From Embleya hyalina (GTDB taxonomy: Bacteria; Actinomycetota; Actinomycetes; Streptomycetales; Streptomycetaceae): DNA of 64,000 nt. The stretch is from NCBI RefSeq assembly GCF_003967355.1, contig NZ_BIFH01000013.1:1-64000 (forward strand), given 5' to 3'. The position numbers were made by a program, and so were the translations under genes. Below are positions 35,103 through 43,189 of the stretch, one piece after another. The notes below the pieces were generated by a model, which ran no database searches, was not told the origin of the DNA, and was given only the letters and a program-made list of their open reading frames with translations. Within the stretch, counting starts at the first letter, position 1, and the number at the start of each line of letters is the position of its first letter.

Positions 35103-37214
35103 GTGACCCCGAAACCCGCCGGAGAAGATCCCACCCCGCCGGCCGACGCCCGCTCGAAACCCGGGCCGAACGCCATCCCGCACCAGAGCGCCACCACTCC
35201 CGAGGTCCCCACCGCGACCTCGCCCGAGGCCCCCGCCGAAGTCCCGCCCCGAGTCCCCGCCGAAGTCCCGATCGAAGACCCCGCCAAGGATCCCGCCAAG
35301 GGCCCCACCAAGGACCCCACCGAAGCCCCGCCCGCAGACGAACGCCCCGACCAGGAACTGGCGTTCGCGCCCCCGGGCCGGGACACCGCCGTCGCGCTGA
35401 CGAAGATCACCACCCGCGCGATGGCCGCCCGCCTGCCGCACCTGCTCGTGCGCGCCATGCGCCTCGCGTGGAAGGCCGATCCGCGGGCCCTGGTCGCGCT
35501 GATGGTATGTCAGGTCCTGGCCGGAGTACTGGAAGCCGGCGGACTGCTCGCGACCACCGGAACGATCACCGCGCTGATCTCTTCGGGCGACGTCGCCGAC
35601 CGCTTGCGCGACGCGCTGCCCTCGATCCTGCTGCTGAGCGTGGCGGTCGGGGTGCGCGCGGTGCTCGGCATCGCCGTCGTGGCGCTGTCCGCGCGGGTGA
35701 CCCCGCGGCTGACCCGCGAATCCGAGTGGCTGCTGCTCCAGGCGGCCTCCCGGGCCGAGTTGGCCGCCTACAACCACCCCGGCTATCAGGACCGGTGGGA
35801 CGCCGCCGACCGGGGCTTGCAATCGATGCGCGGCCTGATGCCGCAGTCCCAGGACGTGATCGCCGCCTGCGCGTCGCTGATCGCCGCCGCGTCCGTACTC
35901 ACCCTCCTGCACCCGGTGCTGCTGCCCCTGCTGCTCCTGGGCGCCCTGCCGCGTGGCGTGGCGGCGGTGCGCGGCGCGCGGGTCGAATACCTGACCACGC
36001 TGCACACCCAGGACGAGCGGCGGCTGCTCAACATGCTGCGCTGGCACATCTCCGACCAGCGCTGGGCCGACCAGCTCCGGGCCGGCACCATGGCGCCGTT
36101 CCTGCTCGGTCGCTACGCCGTCGCGGCCGATCGGGTGCAGCGGGTCACCCAGTCCGGCGCCTGGACCACCGCCAAGATCGGCCTGGTCGGCGCCGCCGTC
36201 GGCGGGCTGGCGGCAAGCCTGGTGTGGGCCGCGCTGGCATACCTGCTGTCCACCGACCGGATGTCGGTGGCCGCGGCCGGCACCGCGGTGATCGCGCTGC
36301 GCACGGTCGGTACGGCCCTCGGCGGCCTGGTGGTCTCCGGCAGTCGGCTCTACAGCGTCGGCCTGTACCTCGACGACTGGGCCCGCTTCCTCGACGAGGC
36401 CGGCGGCCACGCGATGACGCGCGGCGACCTCGTCCCGAAGCCGCCCGTCGTGGTCCGCGCCGAGAACGTCACCTACCGCTACCCCGGCAAGACCGCACCC
36501 GCCGTCGCCGACATCGACCTGGAACTGCGCAGGGGCACCATCCTGGCCCTGGTGGGGGAGAACGGCTCCGGCAAGTCGACCCTGTCCCGCCTGCTGTGCG
36601 GCCTGTACCTGGCCCACGAGGGCCGGGTCACCTGGAACGGCGACGACGTGGGCGACCTCGACCCGCACGCGGCCTGGTCCCACGTCGGCTACGTTCCGCA
36701 GGAGATCGCCCGCTGGCCGCTGTCCGCCCGACTGAACATCAACCTCGGCCAACCCCGCGAGGACGACGACGAAGCGATCGGGCGCGCGGCCGGCGCCTCG
36801 GGCGCGGACGACGTGATCGCCGGCCTCCCCCGCGGCCTCGGCACCCTCCTGGCCCGCGAATGGTGGGGCGGCGTCGACCCGTCCGTGGGCCAGTGGCAAC
36901 GATTCGGCATCGCCCGTGCCCTGTACGGCGAGCCGGGGCTGATCTGCCTGGACGAACCCACCTCGGCCCTCGATCCCCGAGCCGAACACCGCATCTTCGC
37001 GGGCCTTCGCGAGATCGCCCGGGACAGCGCCGTCGTCCTGGTCACCCACCGATTGGCCAACGTCGCGGTCGCGGACCACATCGTGGTGATGGACTCGGGG
37101 CGGGTGATCCAGCAGGGCACGTTCGACGAACTCCTCGCGCAACAGCACGGGTTGTTCGCCGAACTGTGGCGGCTGCAACAGGACCGGGGCGCCGAATCCG
37201 CGCCGCGCGCGTAG
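35103..37214 (+). CDS. ABC exporter, fused membrane and ATPase domains
   Basis: 703 aa from GTG 35103, with GGAAGG at 35091-35096. An ~80-residue Pro/Lys/Asp/Glu-rich N-terminal tail built from PAEVP/PAKDP-like repeats precedes a six-helix transmembrane domain (ALMVCQVLAGVLEAGGLLA onward), then the ATPase: Walker A GENGSGKST, Walker B LICLDEPTSALD, H-loop VLVTHR. The signature is DPSVGQWQRFG instead of canonical LSGGQ, a variant related to the SGGQWQ form common in lanthipeptide/peptide exporters. Likely exports a peptide or small molecule. No precursor peptide gene is evident next to it. Confidence 0.85.
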   Translation: MTPKPAGEDPTPPADARSKPGPNAIPHQSATTPEVPTATSPEAPAEVPPRVPAEVPIEDPAKDPAKGPTKDPTEAPPADERPDQELAFAPPGRDTAVALTKITTRAMAARLPHLLVRAMRLAWKADPRALVALMVCQVLAGVLEAGGLLATTGTITALISSGDVADRLRDALPSILLLSVAVGVRAVLGIAVVALSARVTPRLTRESEWLLLQAASRAELAAYNHPGYQDRWDAADRGLQSMRGLMPQSQDVIAACASLIAAASVLTLLHPVLLPLLLLGALPRGVAAVRGARVEYLTTLHTQDERRLLNMLRWHISDQRWADQLRAGTMAPFLLGRYAVAADRVQRVTQSGAWTTAKIGLVGAAVGGLAASLVWAALAYLLSTDRMSVAAAGTAVIALRTVGTALGGLVVSGSRLYSVGLYLDDWARFLDEAGGHAMTRGDLVPKPPVVVRAENVTYRYPGKTAPAVADIDLELRRGTILALVGENGSGKSTLSRLLCGLYLAHEGRVTWNGDDVGDLDPHAAWSHVGYVPQEIARWPLSARLNINLGQPREDDDEAIGRAAGASGADDVIAGLPRGLGTLLAREWWGGVDPSVGQWQRFGIARALYGEPGLICLDEPTSALDPRAEHRIFAGLREIARDSAVVLVTHRLANVAVADHIVVMDSGRVIQQGTFDELLAQQHGLFAELWRLQQDRGAESAPRA

Positions 37215-37242
37215 TCGGCCCGCCCGGACGGAGGAACATCCC

Positions 37243-37443
37243 ATGGACATCGGTACCAAGGTCGAAGCGGTCGCGGATCTGGGCGGCGGCCTCACCCAAT
37301 CCGTTCCGGCCGGCGCCAGGGGCGTCGTCGTGCACCGCCGGTTCGACGGCCGACTGGAGGTCGCGTTCACCCTGGCGGGCCTCCTCGGCGGCACCCGGTC
37401 GGTGACGGTTGCGGTCGCGCCGAACGAGGTGAAGCCACTGTGA
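37243..37443 (+). CDS. Small hypothetical protein, 66 aa
   Basis: ATG 37243 has GGAGG at 37230-37234. The sequence (MDIGTKVEAVADLGGGLTQS, then VPAGARGVVVHRRFDGRLEV) has the alternating pattern of a small SH3-like beta barrel. It follows the ABC exporter by 28 bp and is probably in its operon. Function unknown. Confidence 0.75.
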   Translation: MDIGTKVEAVADLGGGLTQSVPAGARGVVVHRRFDGRLEVAFTLAGLLGGTRSVTVAVAPNEVKPL

Positions 37444-37498
37444 GGGGAGCCGGGGCGATCGAGAACACCCGCCACACCGGGGCGTAGGGCCTGCGGAC

Positions 37499-37990
37499 CT
37501 ACCGGGGCTCGTCCTCGGGCTCCGGCCGGTCCGCCGCCGGGCTGCCGAGCAGGCGCAGTGCCTGCTCGGTGGCGCCGCCCGGCTCCGCCCGGTAGACCAC
37601 CAACTGCCGCCCCGGCGCGCTGTTCACCGTCAACGACTCGCAGGACACGTTTGGCCTCGGTGCTCTCCCGGCGCACCTCGTGCCGGGCCCACAGTCGGGC
37701 GAAGTCCTGGCTGCGCAGCGACAGTTCGCCCACCGGAGAGGCCGGCACCGGGTCGCCGGGATCGTCGCCCACGCACGAGCGCAGCGACGCGACGGTGTTG
37801 CGCGCCCCTTGGTCCCAGTCCGGGTCGAGGAAGAGCAGCCTGAGCAGGTTGCGCTCGGGCCCGTCGAACAGCGCCGCGCCCAGCGTGTTCGCGGCCGGGA
37901 TGTCCAAGTAGCCGCCCAGCACAACGGCCGGCTGCCGATCCCAGGACTGCGTCATGCGCACCAACAGCGGCCTGACCCGCTCGGCGCGCC
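37499..37990 (-). pseudogene. Remnant of an MmyB-type XRE regulator
   Basis: The ligand-binding half of an MmyB-type regulator survives in two frames. AANTLGAALFDGPERNLLRL, LFLDPDWDQGARNTVASLR and DFARLWARHEVRRESTEAKR lie in one; ESLTVNSAPGRQLVVYRAEP and the C-terminus lie in another. About 13 codons are missing at the frame change near 37645, and the ~90-residue DNA-binding half is absent. It is divergent from an equally damaged SDR gene, so the pair decayed together. Confidence 0.75.
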
Positions 37991-38068
37991 GCACCGGGTA
38001 CGCCGTCGCCGCGCCGGCGCACGTCGACCTCGCGGAACTGCTCCCGGTGCCGACGGGTCGCCACTCCC

Positions 38069-38846
38069 GTCCGGTTCGTCACCGGCTGTTCGTCCGGCCC
38101 GGTGCGGGCGATCGCGCCGCACGCCCTCGACCGCGGTGATCACGTCGTGCTGACCGCCCGCGATCCGGGTGCCGTCGCCGAGGCGGTCGGCGCGTACGGC
38201 GATCGGGCGCTCGTGCTCCCGCTCGACGTCACCGACGCCGAGGCGACCGAGGTCGCCGCAGCCGCCGCCGAGGCCACGTTCGGCCGTATCGACGTGCTGG
38301 TCGACAACGCGGGCCACGGATATCCGGCGGCCGTCGAGGAGGGTGAGGACGACGAGATACGGCGGCTGTTCGATACCAACGTCCTCGGTGTCGCCGCCGT
38401 CATGCGGGCCGTGTTGCCCGGCATGCGCGCCCGGCGGTCCCGCCACGTGGTCACCATCGGCTCGATCGGGGGACTGGTCGCGTTCGGCTCGACCGGCCGA
38501 GGTCGCGCCGCTGGGGATCCGGGTGACCATCGTGGAGCCGGCCGCGTTCCGGACGAACCGGTCCGGCCCCTCGATGCGGGAGTCCGCCGTCCGCATCGCC
38601 GACTACGCGGACACCGCCGGCGCCCGCCGGGCCGCGACGCGGGCGACGTACGGCCGGCAGCCCGGCGACTCGGACCGCGCCGCTGCCGCGATCGCCGCCG
38701 TGGTCGACGCCCCCGGACCCCCGTTGCGGCTGTTGCTCGGCGAGGGGGCGGTGCAGATCGTCGATGCCCGACTGGACGTGCTGCGCGATGGGTTCGCGGT
38801 GTGGGGACAGGTGGGCCTGGACGCGGACTTTCCGCCGGGGACGTGA
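38069..38846 (+). pseudogene. Short-chain dehydrogenase with deleted catalytic motif
   Basis: The cofactor-binding part reads VRFVTGCSSGPVRAIA, DVLVDNAGHGYPAAVEEGE and VVTIGSIGGLVAFGSTG in one frame to about 38494. It then jumps to EVAPLGIRVTIVEPAAFRTN in another frame, continuing to the stop at 38846. The junction removes the Y-x3-K catalytic segment and the following helix (about 22-25 codons). Only the extreme N-terminus is also lost. The gene cannot make an active SDR. Confidence 0.8.
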
Positions 38847-38945
38847 CGTGGACGGGGGCCCGGGCCGGGGTCGGGCGGGGTGCGGTCGATGCCCGGCCCC
38901 GGGTGCGGGTGTGGCGGTTTTCCGGTGGCCGGGTACATTCCTGCC

Positions 38946-39905
38946 ATGCACGTCGTCGCCATTCTCGCCCTGGACGGGGTGATCCCGTTCGATCTGGCCA
39001 CCCCGATCGGGGTCTTCACCCTCTCCCGGCTTCCGGACGGTCGGCCCGGCTACGACGTGCGGGTGTGCGCCGAGCAGCCGGAGGTCGACGCCGGCCTGTT
39101 CACCCTGCGCGCGCCGTGGGGGCTGGACGCGCTGGTGGGCGCGGACACGATCATCGTGCCCGGGATCGCCGACCCGCTGACCCCGCTCAGCCCCGCCGTG
39201 CGCGAGGCGCTGCGCACGGCGGCGCGGAACGGGACCCGGATCGCGTCGATCTGCGTGGGCACTTTCCCCCTGGCCGCGACGGGGCTGTTGGACGGCCTGC
39301 GCGCCACCACGCACTGGATCGCGGCCGACCTCCTGGCCGAGCGCCACCCGTCCGTCGAGGTCGACCCGGACGTGTTGTACGTGGACAACGACCGCATCCT
39401 CACCTCGGCCGGCGCCGCCGCCGGGATGGACCTGTGTCTGCACATGATCCGCCGCGACTACGGTTCGGCGGTCGCCGCCGACGCCGCCCGGCTGTCCGTC
39501 ATGCCGCTGGAACGCGAGGGCGGGCAGGCGCAGTTCATCGTGCACGACTACGCCCCGACACCTCAGGGTTCGACCCTGGAGCCGCTGCTCGCGTGGTTGC
39601 AGGACAACCTGGGCGCCGAACTCACCCTCGCCGACATCGCCGCCCGGGCGGGAACCAGCACCCGGACCCTGATCCGTCGGTTCCGCGAGCACACCGGCAC
39701 CACGCCGTTGCAATGGCTGCACCGTGCGCGCATCCGCCGGGCCCAGCACCTCCTGGAGACCACCAGCCACCCGGTCGAACGCATCGGTGCCGAGGTCGGG
39801 TTCGGCTCACCCACCGCCTTCCGCGACCGCTTCAAGAAGACCACCGGCGTCAGCCCCCACACCTACCGCCGCACCTTCGGCTCGGCACTGCCGGCATGCC
39901 CGTGA
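38946..39905 (+). CDS. GlxA-type regulator (DJ-1/PfpI domain + AraC helix-turn-helix)
   Basis: 319 aa. N-terminal DJ-1/PfpI-like domain (MHVVAILALDGVIPFDLATP) with the nucleophile-elbow Cys in IASICVGTFPLAATG. The C-terminal AraC domain has two helix-turn-helices (LADIAARAGTSTRTLIRRFR and PVERIGAEVGFGSPTAFRDR). Such proteins are transcriptional activators; the amidase-like domain is thought to sense a small ligand. The start ATG 38946 is close to the end of the SDR remnant. Its 3' end overlaps the convergent regulator gene by 43 bp. Confidence 0.9.
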   Translation: MHVVAILALDGVIPFDLATPIGVFTLSRLPDGRPGYDVRVCAEQPEVDAGLFTLRAPWGLDALVGADTIIVPGIADPLTPLSPAVREALRTAARNGTRIASICVGTFPLAATGLLDGLRATTHWIAADLLAERHPSVEVDPDVLYVDNDRILTSAGAAAGMDLCLHMIRRDYGSAVAADAARLSVMPLEREGGQAQFIVHDYAPTPQGSTLEPLLAWLQDNLGAELTLADIAARAGTSTRTLIRRFREHTGTTPLQWLHRARIRRAQHLLETTSHPVERIGAEVGFGSPTAFRDRFKKTTGVSPHTYRRTFGSALPACP

Positions 39906-40753
39906 CCCCGCCCGTCGTCCGGCCCCGGGCCGCGTATCGCGGCTCGGCACGGCCGGGACTCGACCGCCGGGAGCATGGCCAGCAGGTGCCGGCCGTCGGT
40001 GTCCTCGTGGTGCAGGAACACCACCTCGCAGGTGCCGAACACCCGTAGCCGTACGTGGTGGCGCGGGCGCGGACTGGACGGCAGTACGCACTGGTGCCAG
40101 CGGGTCGCGGCGGCCGGATGGGCCAGCAGGGTCCGCACCAGTGCGGCGACCGTCGGGTCGTCGCCGTAGCGCACGTAGGTGAGTTGCGCGGTGGTGACCG
40201 CGTCGCAGCGGACCGCGTCGATGTCGGCGAAGGTCGCCGCGGCCTCGTCGCCGAAGATCCAGTCCAGCACGTTCGGCGGGCCCGCCGGCGTCCTGCGGTG
40301 GTGCAGCGCGGGGAAGCAGGCGAACACCATGTCGTTGGCGGCGAGCACGTTCCAGGCGTGATCGGTGAGGATCGCCGGGTTGGGGGACAACCGGCACAGG
40401 GTCTCGCGGTCGTCGTGCGACACGTCCGGGTCCGGTCTGGGGACGGGCCGGGGGAACACCGTCGAGTCGGGTCCCGTGGCCAGCAGGTGCAGCAGGCCGC
40501 GCTCCCGGTGCGGGACGCGCAACGTGTCCGCGACCCGGGCGAGCCGATGCGGGTCGAAGGCGACCCGGTCGCCCCGTTCGAGATGCCCGTACCAGCGCAG
40601 ACTCACCCGGGCCTGGCCGGCGACGTCCTCCTGGCGCGGGACCCGGTTCGCCGCGCCGGCGAAGCCGAGCCCGGGTGCGGCCGGGACCAGCCGGGTGCGA
40701 TATCCGATCAGCATGCGGTGCAGGAGGGCGCGCCGAAGTGCCTCGTGATCCAC
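39863..40753 (-). CDS. XRE-family regulator with MmyB-like domain, divergent HTH
   Basis: 296 aa from GTG 40753, chosen because GGGAGG stands 6 bp upstream. The HTH is degenerate but recognisable: RQEDVAGQARVSLRWYGHLE and RGDRVAFDPHRLARVADTLR. An MmyB-like domain follows (NPAILTDHAWNVLAANDMVF, WIFGDEAAATFADIDAV and a C-terminal VRLRVFGTCEVVFLHHEDTD). It converges with and overlaps the glxA-type gene by 43 bp. No divergent partner gene lies upstream. Confidence 0.82.
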   Translation of the reverse strand: MDHEALRRALLHRMLIGYRTRLVPAAPGLGFAGAANRVPRQEDVAGQARVSLRWYGHLERGDRVAFDPHRLARVADTLRVPHRERGLLHLLATGPDSTVFPRPVPRPDPDVSHDDRETLCRLSPNPAILTDHAWNVLAANDMVFACFPALHHRRTPAGPPNVLDWIFGDEAAATFADIDAVRCDAVTTAQLTYVRYGDDPTVAALVRTLLAHPAAATRWHQCVLPSSPRPRHHVRLRVFGTCEVVFLHHEDTDGRHLLAMLPAVESRPCRAAIRGPGPDDGRGHGHAGSAEPKVRR

Positions 40754-41027
40754 GATCGACCTCCCGAGCCGGGGCACGGCGACAAGACGGCAGCGGCGGA
40801 GACGGCATCACGGGTCGGCGCGGGAGGCACCCGAACGCCTCCCCCTCGCGATGAGTGCGACCATCAGACACGCCCACCCCCCAAGGTCACAACCCCTCGA
40901 CCACCCCCGACTCCGCGCCCCGGATCGCCCGCCGGTGTTCCACCCGTGGACGCGGACGCGGGCGGAGGTCGCCCGCCCCCGCCGTACTCCCTTGGGACGG
41001 GTGGCGCGGAGGGGGTTCGCGTGGAGG

Positions 41028-41858
41028 TCAGGCGGGGTCGCGGGTCGTGGTGAGGGTCAGCGTGTCGTAGGCGACGGGGACGTCGCCGCCCGCCGCGTCG
41101 ATCGCGGCGCCGAGGGCGGCCAGGAGTTCGGCCGAGACGTCGGGGGCGAGTCGGGTGTAGACGCCGATGGTGGGGACCTGGTCCAGCCACTCGTCCCGGG
41201 TGTAGGTGTGCCGCCAGTCGAGTCGCCACTGCTCCGGTTCGGCGAATCCGCCCGCCGTCCGGAGGCCGTCGGCGGCGTGCGCGCACATGGTCGAGTACGC
41301 CCGGTCGATGTCCGCCGGGGTCTGCAGGGCGGCGGGGGAGTCGGGCAGCAGTCGGCGGTGGATCTCGGCGAAGGAGGCGGCGAGTTCGGGCTCGGGGCGG
41401 GCGGCGTTCCAGAACAGGGCGAGTCGGCCGCCCGGACGCAGCACCCGCGCGGCCTTGGCCGCGCCCGCGACCGGGTCCACCCAGTGCCAGGCCTGGCCGC
41501 AGACGAGCGCGTCGAAGGTGCGTCCGGCCGGGTCCCAGCCCTCGAACGTGGCGACCTCGACGTCGAGTCCGCGTCCGCGCGCCCAGTCGGCCATGCGCGC
41601 GTCCGGGTCGACGCCGAGCACCGTACATCCGGCCGCCCGGAATCGTCGGCCGACGATGCCGGTGCCGCAACCGACGTCCAGGACGTCCGGGCCCGGGGCG
41701 GCGGCGACGATCCGGTCCACCAGGGCCTGCGGGTAGCGGGGGCGGGTCCGGTCGTAGCGCTCGGCGTCCACGCCGAACGACTCCGCCGTCTCGCGGTGAC
41801 GGTGGGGTTGGATCGGGGGTTCGGATCGGGGGGTGTGCCCCGACGGTATAGTGGGCAT
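41028..41858 (-). CDS. Class I SAM-dependent methyltransferase
   Basis: 276 aa. The methyltransferase core is clear: VLDVGCGTGIVGRRFRAAGC (motif I), VLGVDPDARMADWARGRG and the ALVCGQAWHWVDPVAGAAKA segment typical of the UbiE/Methyltransf_11 group; SFGVDAERYDRTRPRYP precedes it. The start ATG 41858 lies inside the first of two operator palindromes, so the mRNA may be leaderless or nearly so. Divergent TetR gene is the probable repressor. Substrate unknown. Confidence 0.88.
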   Translation of the reverse strand: MPTIPSGHTPRSEPPIQPHRHRETAESFGVDAERYDRTRPRYPQALVDRIVAAAPGPDVLDVGCGTGIVGRRFRAAGCTVLGVDPDARMADWARGRGLDVEVATFEGWDPAGRTFDALVCGQAWHWVDPVAGAAKAARVLRPGGRLALFWNAARPEPELAASFAEIHRRLLPDSPAALQTPADIDRAYSTMCAHAADGLRTAGGFAEPEQWRLDWRHTYTRDEWLDQVPTIGVYTRLAPDVSAELLAALGAAIDAAGGDVPVAYDTLTLTTTRDPA

Positions 41859-41886
41859 GTGCCCACTATGAATGGGCACCTGCCCA
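41850..41886. promoter_or_regulatory. Two tandem TGGGCA-N2-TGCCCA operators
   Basis: Site 1, AGTGGGCATGTGCCCACT at 41850-41867, and site 2, TGGGCACCTGCCCA at 41873-41886, have centres 21 bp apart, two helical turns on the same face of the DNA. They cover the start of the methyltransferase gene and lie 92 bp before the TetR gene. This is the pattern expected for cooperative binding of two TetR dimers. Confidence 0.7.
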
Positions 41887-41977
41887 CTCGTCAATCGCGT
41901 CGACACTCGTCGACCGCGGTGGGCGAGATGCCGCGCGCGGGGCGTGAGGCGCGGGACGATCGAGCCGGAAGGGGCGA

Positions 41978-42583
41978 GTGACGATGCCGACGGGAGTGGC
42001 CCTGCGCGACGTGCGGGAGCAACTGTTCGACGCGGCCGAGCGGGTCCTGCTCCGGGACGGGCCGAGCGCGCTGACCAGCCGGGCGGTGACCACCGAGGCG
42101 GGCTGCGCCAAGGGCGTCCTGCATCGGCACTTCGCCGACTTCGACGACTTCCTCGCCGAACTCGTCCGCGATCGGGTGGCCCGGATCGACGGCCGCGCGG
42201 CCGAGCTGCACGGCCTGGCCGGGGCGGGCGACGTCGCCGATCACCTCGCCGAGGCGCTGATCGACCTGTTCGGACCGGTCGCCGTGGCGATCGTCGGCCT
42301 GGTCGTCTCCCGCGACGAACTGCGTGCCCGGCTGCGCCGCACCACACCCACCGGCGTGCCGATCCTGACCGAGGCCACGGCGATGATCGCCGGCCATCTC
42401 GCCGCCGAGCGCGCCCTGGGCCGGCTCGTCCCGGACGCCGATCCCGACACGCTCGCGCCCATGCTGGTCGGCACCGGGCACCTGCTCTTCGCCGACCGGA
42501 AGGGCGCACCGCCCACGCCCGAGGCGGTGCGTCGGGCGGTGCGTACCTTGCTGGCGGGTGTGGTGTCGAAAGCCCCGTGCTGA
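41978..42583 (+). CDS. TetR-family transcriptional regulator
   Basis: 201 aa from GTG 41978 (an ATG six bases on is the alternative); GGAAGGGG precedes it. N-terminal HTH with TSRAVTTEAGCAKGVLHRHF and ADFDDFLAELVRDRVARI, followed by a ligand-binding helical domain. Likely represses itself and the divergent methyltransferase through the paired palindromes between them. Confidence 0.9.
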   Translation: MTMPTGVALRDVREQLFDAAERVLLRDGPSALTSRAVTTEAGCAKGVLHRHFADFDDFLAELVRDRVARIDGRAAELHGLAGAGDVADHLAEALIDLFGPVAVAIVGLVVSRDELRARLRRTTPTGVPILTEATAMIAGHLAAERALGRLVPDADPDTLAPMLVGTGHLLFADRKGAPPTPEAVRRAVRTLLAGVVSKAPC

Positions 42584-42598
42584 CCGTCGGCGCGCAAC

Positions 42599-42618
42599 TC
42601 CGGAAGAAGGGTTCCGGA
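42599..42618 (+). terminator. Hairpin after the TetR gene
   Basis: A 7-bp stem TCCGGAA / TTCCGGA with a 6-base loop, 15 bp after the TetR stop. Moderate strength, no T-tract; it could also be an operator for the STAS gene downstream. Confidence 0.45.
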
Positions 42619-42714
42619 ACTCATTGACGCAGGTTTCGGGGCGTCCGATGCTGGGAGCAGACCAACCCGACAGATGTCGATGAAACACGCATACGGTACG
42701 CAAGGGAGTCGGCC

Positions 42715-43167
42715 ATGTCTCGACGACCGCGTCGCCCCGAGCCCCGCGGCGGGGGTGGCTCCTCCGCGCCACCGCCGCGGCCGAGCCGACCCGAGCGGTA
42801 CCAGCAACCCGTGCCCGCCTCGGAACTGCTGCGCCTGTACGTCACCGCCGACGGGGAACCGGTCCTGCTCCGGGTCGCCGGCGAGATCGACGTGGCCACC
42901 GGTCCGCGACTGTGCCGGGCGCTCGGTCGGGTGCTCGACAGCGGCGCGGAGCACGTGCACGTCGACCTGGCGGACGTGACCTTCTGCGACAGCACGATCG
43001 TGCACGCGCTGTTGCACGCGCGCACCCGGGCCGGCGCGCGAGGCACCACGCTCACCCTGGACCCGGGCGAATGGGCCCGCCGCCTGCTCGACATCACCGG
43101 GACGACGCATCTGTTCACGCTGCGCCGACACCCCGACGCGCCGCGCTCCGAGACCTCCGGCTCCTGA
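42715..43167 (+). CDS. STAS-domain anti-sigma-factor antagonist-like protein
   Basis: 150 aa. A disordered Pro/Arg-rich N-terminus (~40 residues) precedes a STAS domain: LLRVAGEIDVATGPRLCRAL, VHVDLADVTFCDSTIVHALL and ARRLLDITGTTHLFTL. The Ser in FCDST sits at the phosphorylation site of SpoIIAA/RsbV-type antagonists. It would act by partner switching with an RsbW-type kinase not encoded here. Confidence 0.88.
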   Translation: MSRRPRRPEPRGGGGSSAPPPRPSRPERYQQPVPASELLRLYVTADGEPVLLRVAGEIDVATGPRLCRALGRVLDSGAEHVHVDLADVTFCDSTIVHALLHARTRAGARGTTLTLDPGEWARRLLDITGTTHLFTLRRHPDAPRSETSGS

Positions 43168-43189
43168 CCGCCTCGCGGCCTCGGTGGAC

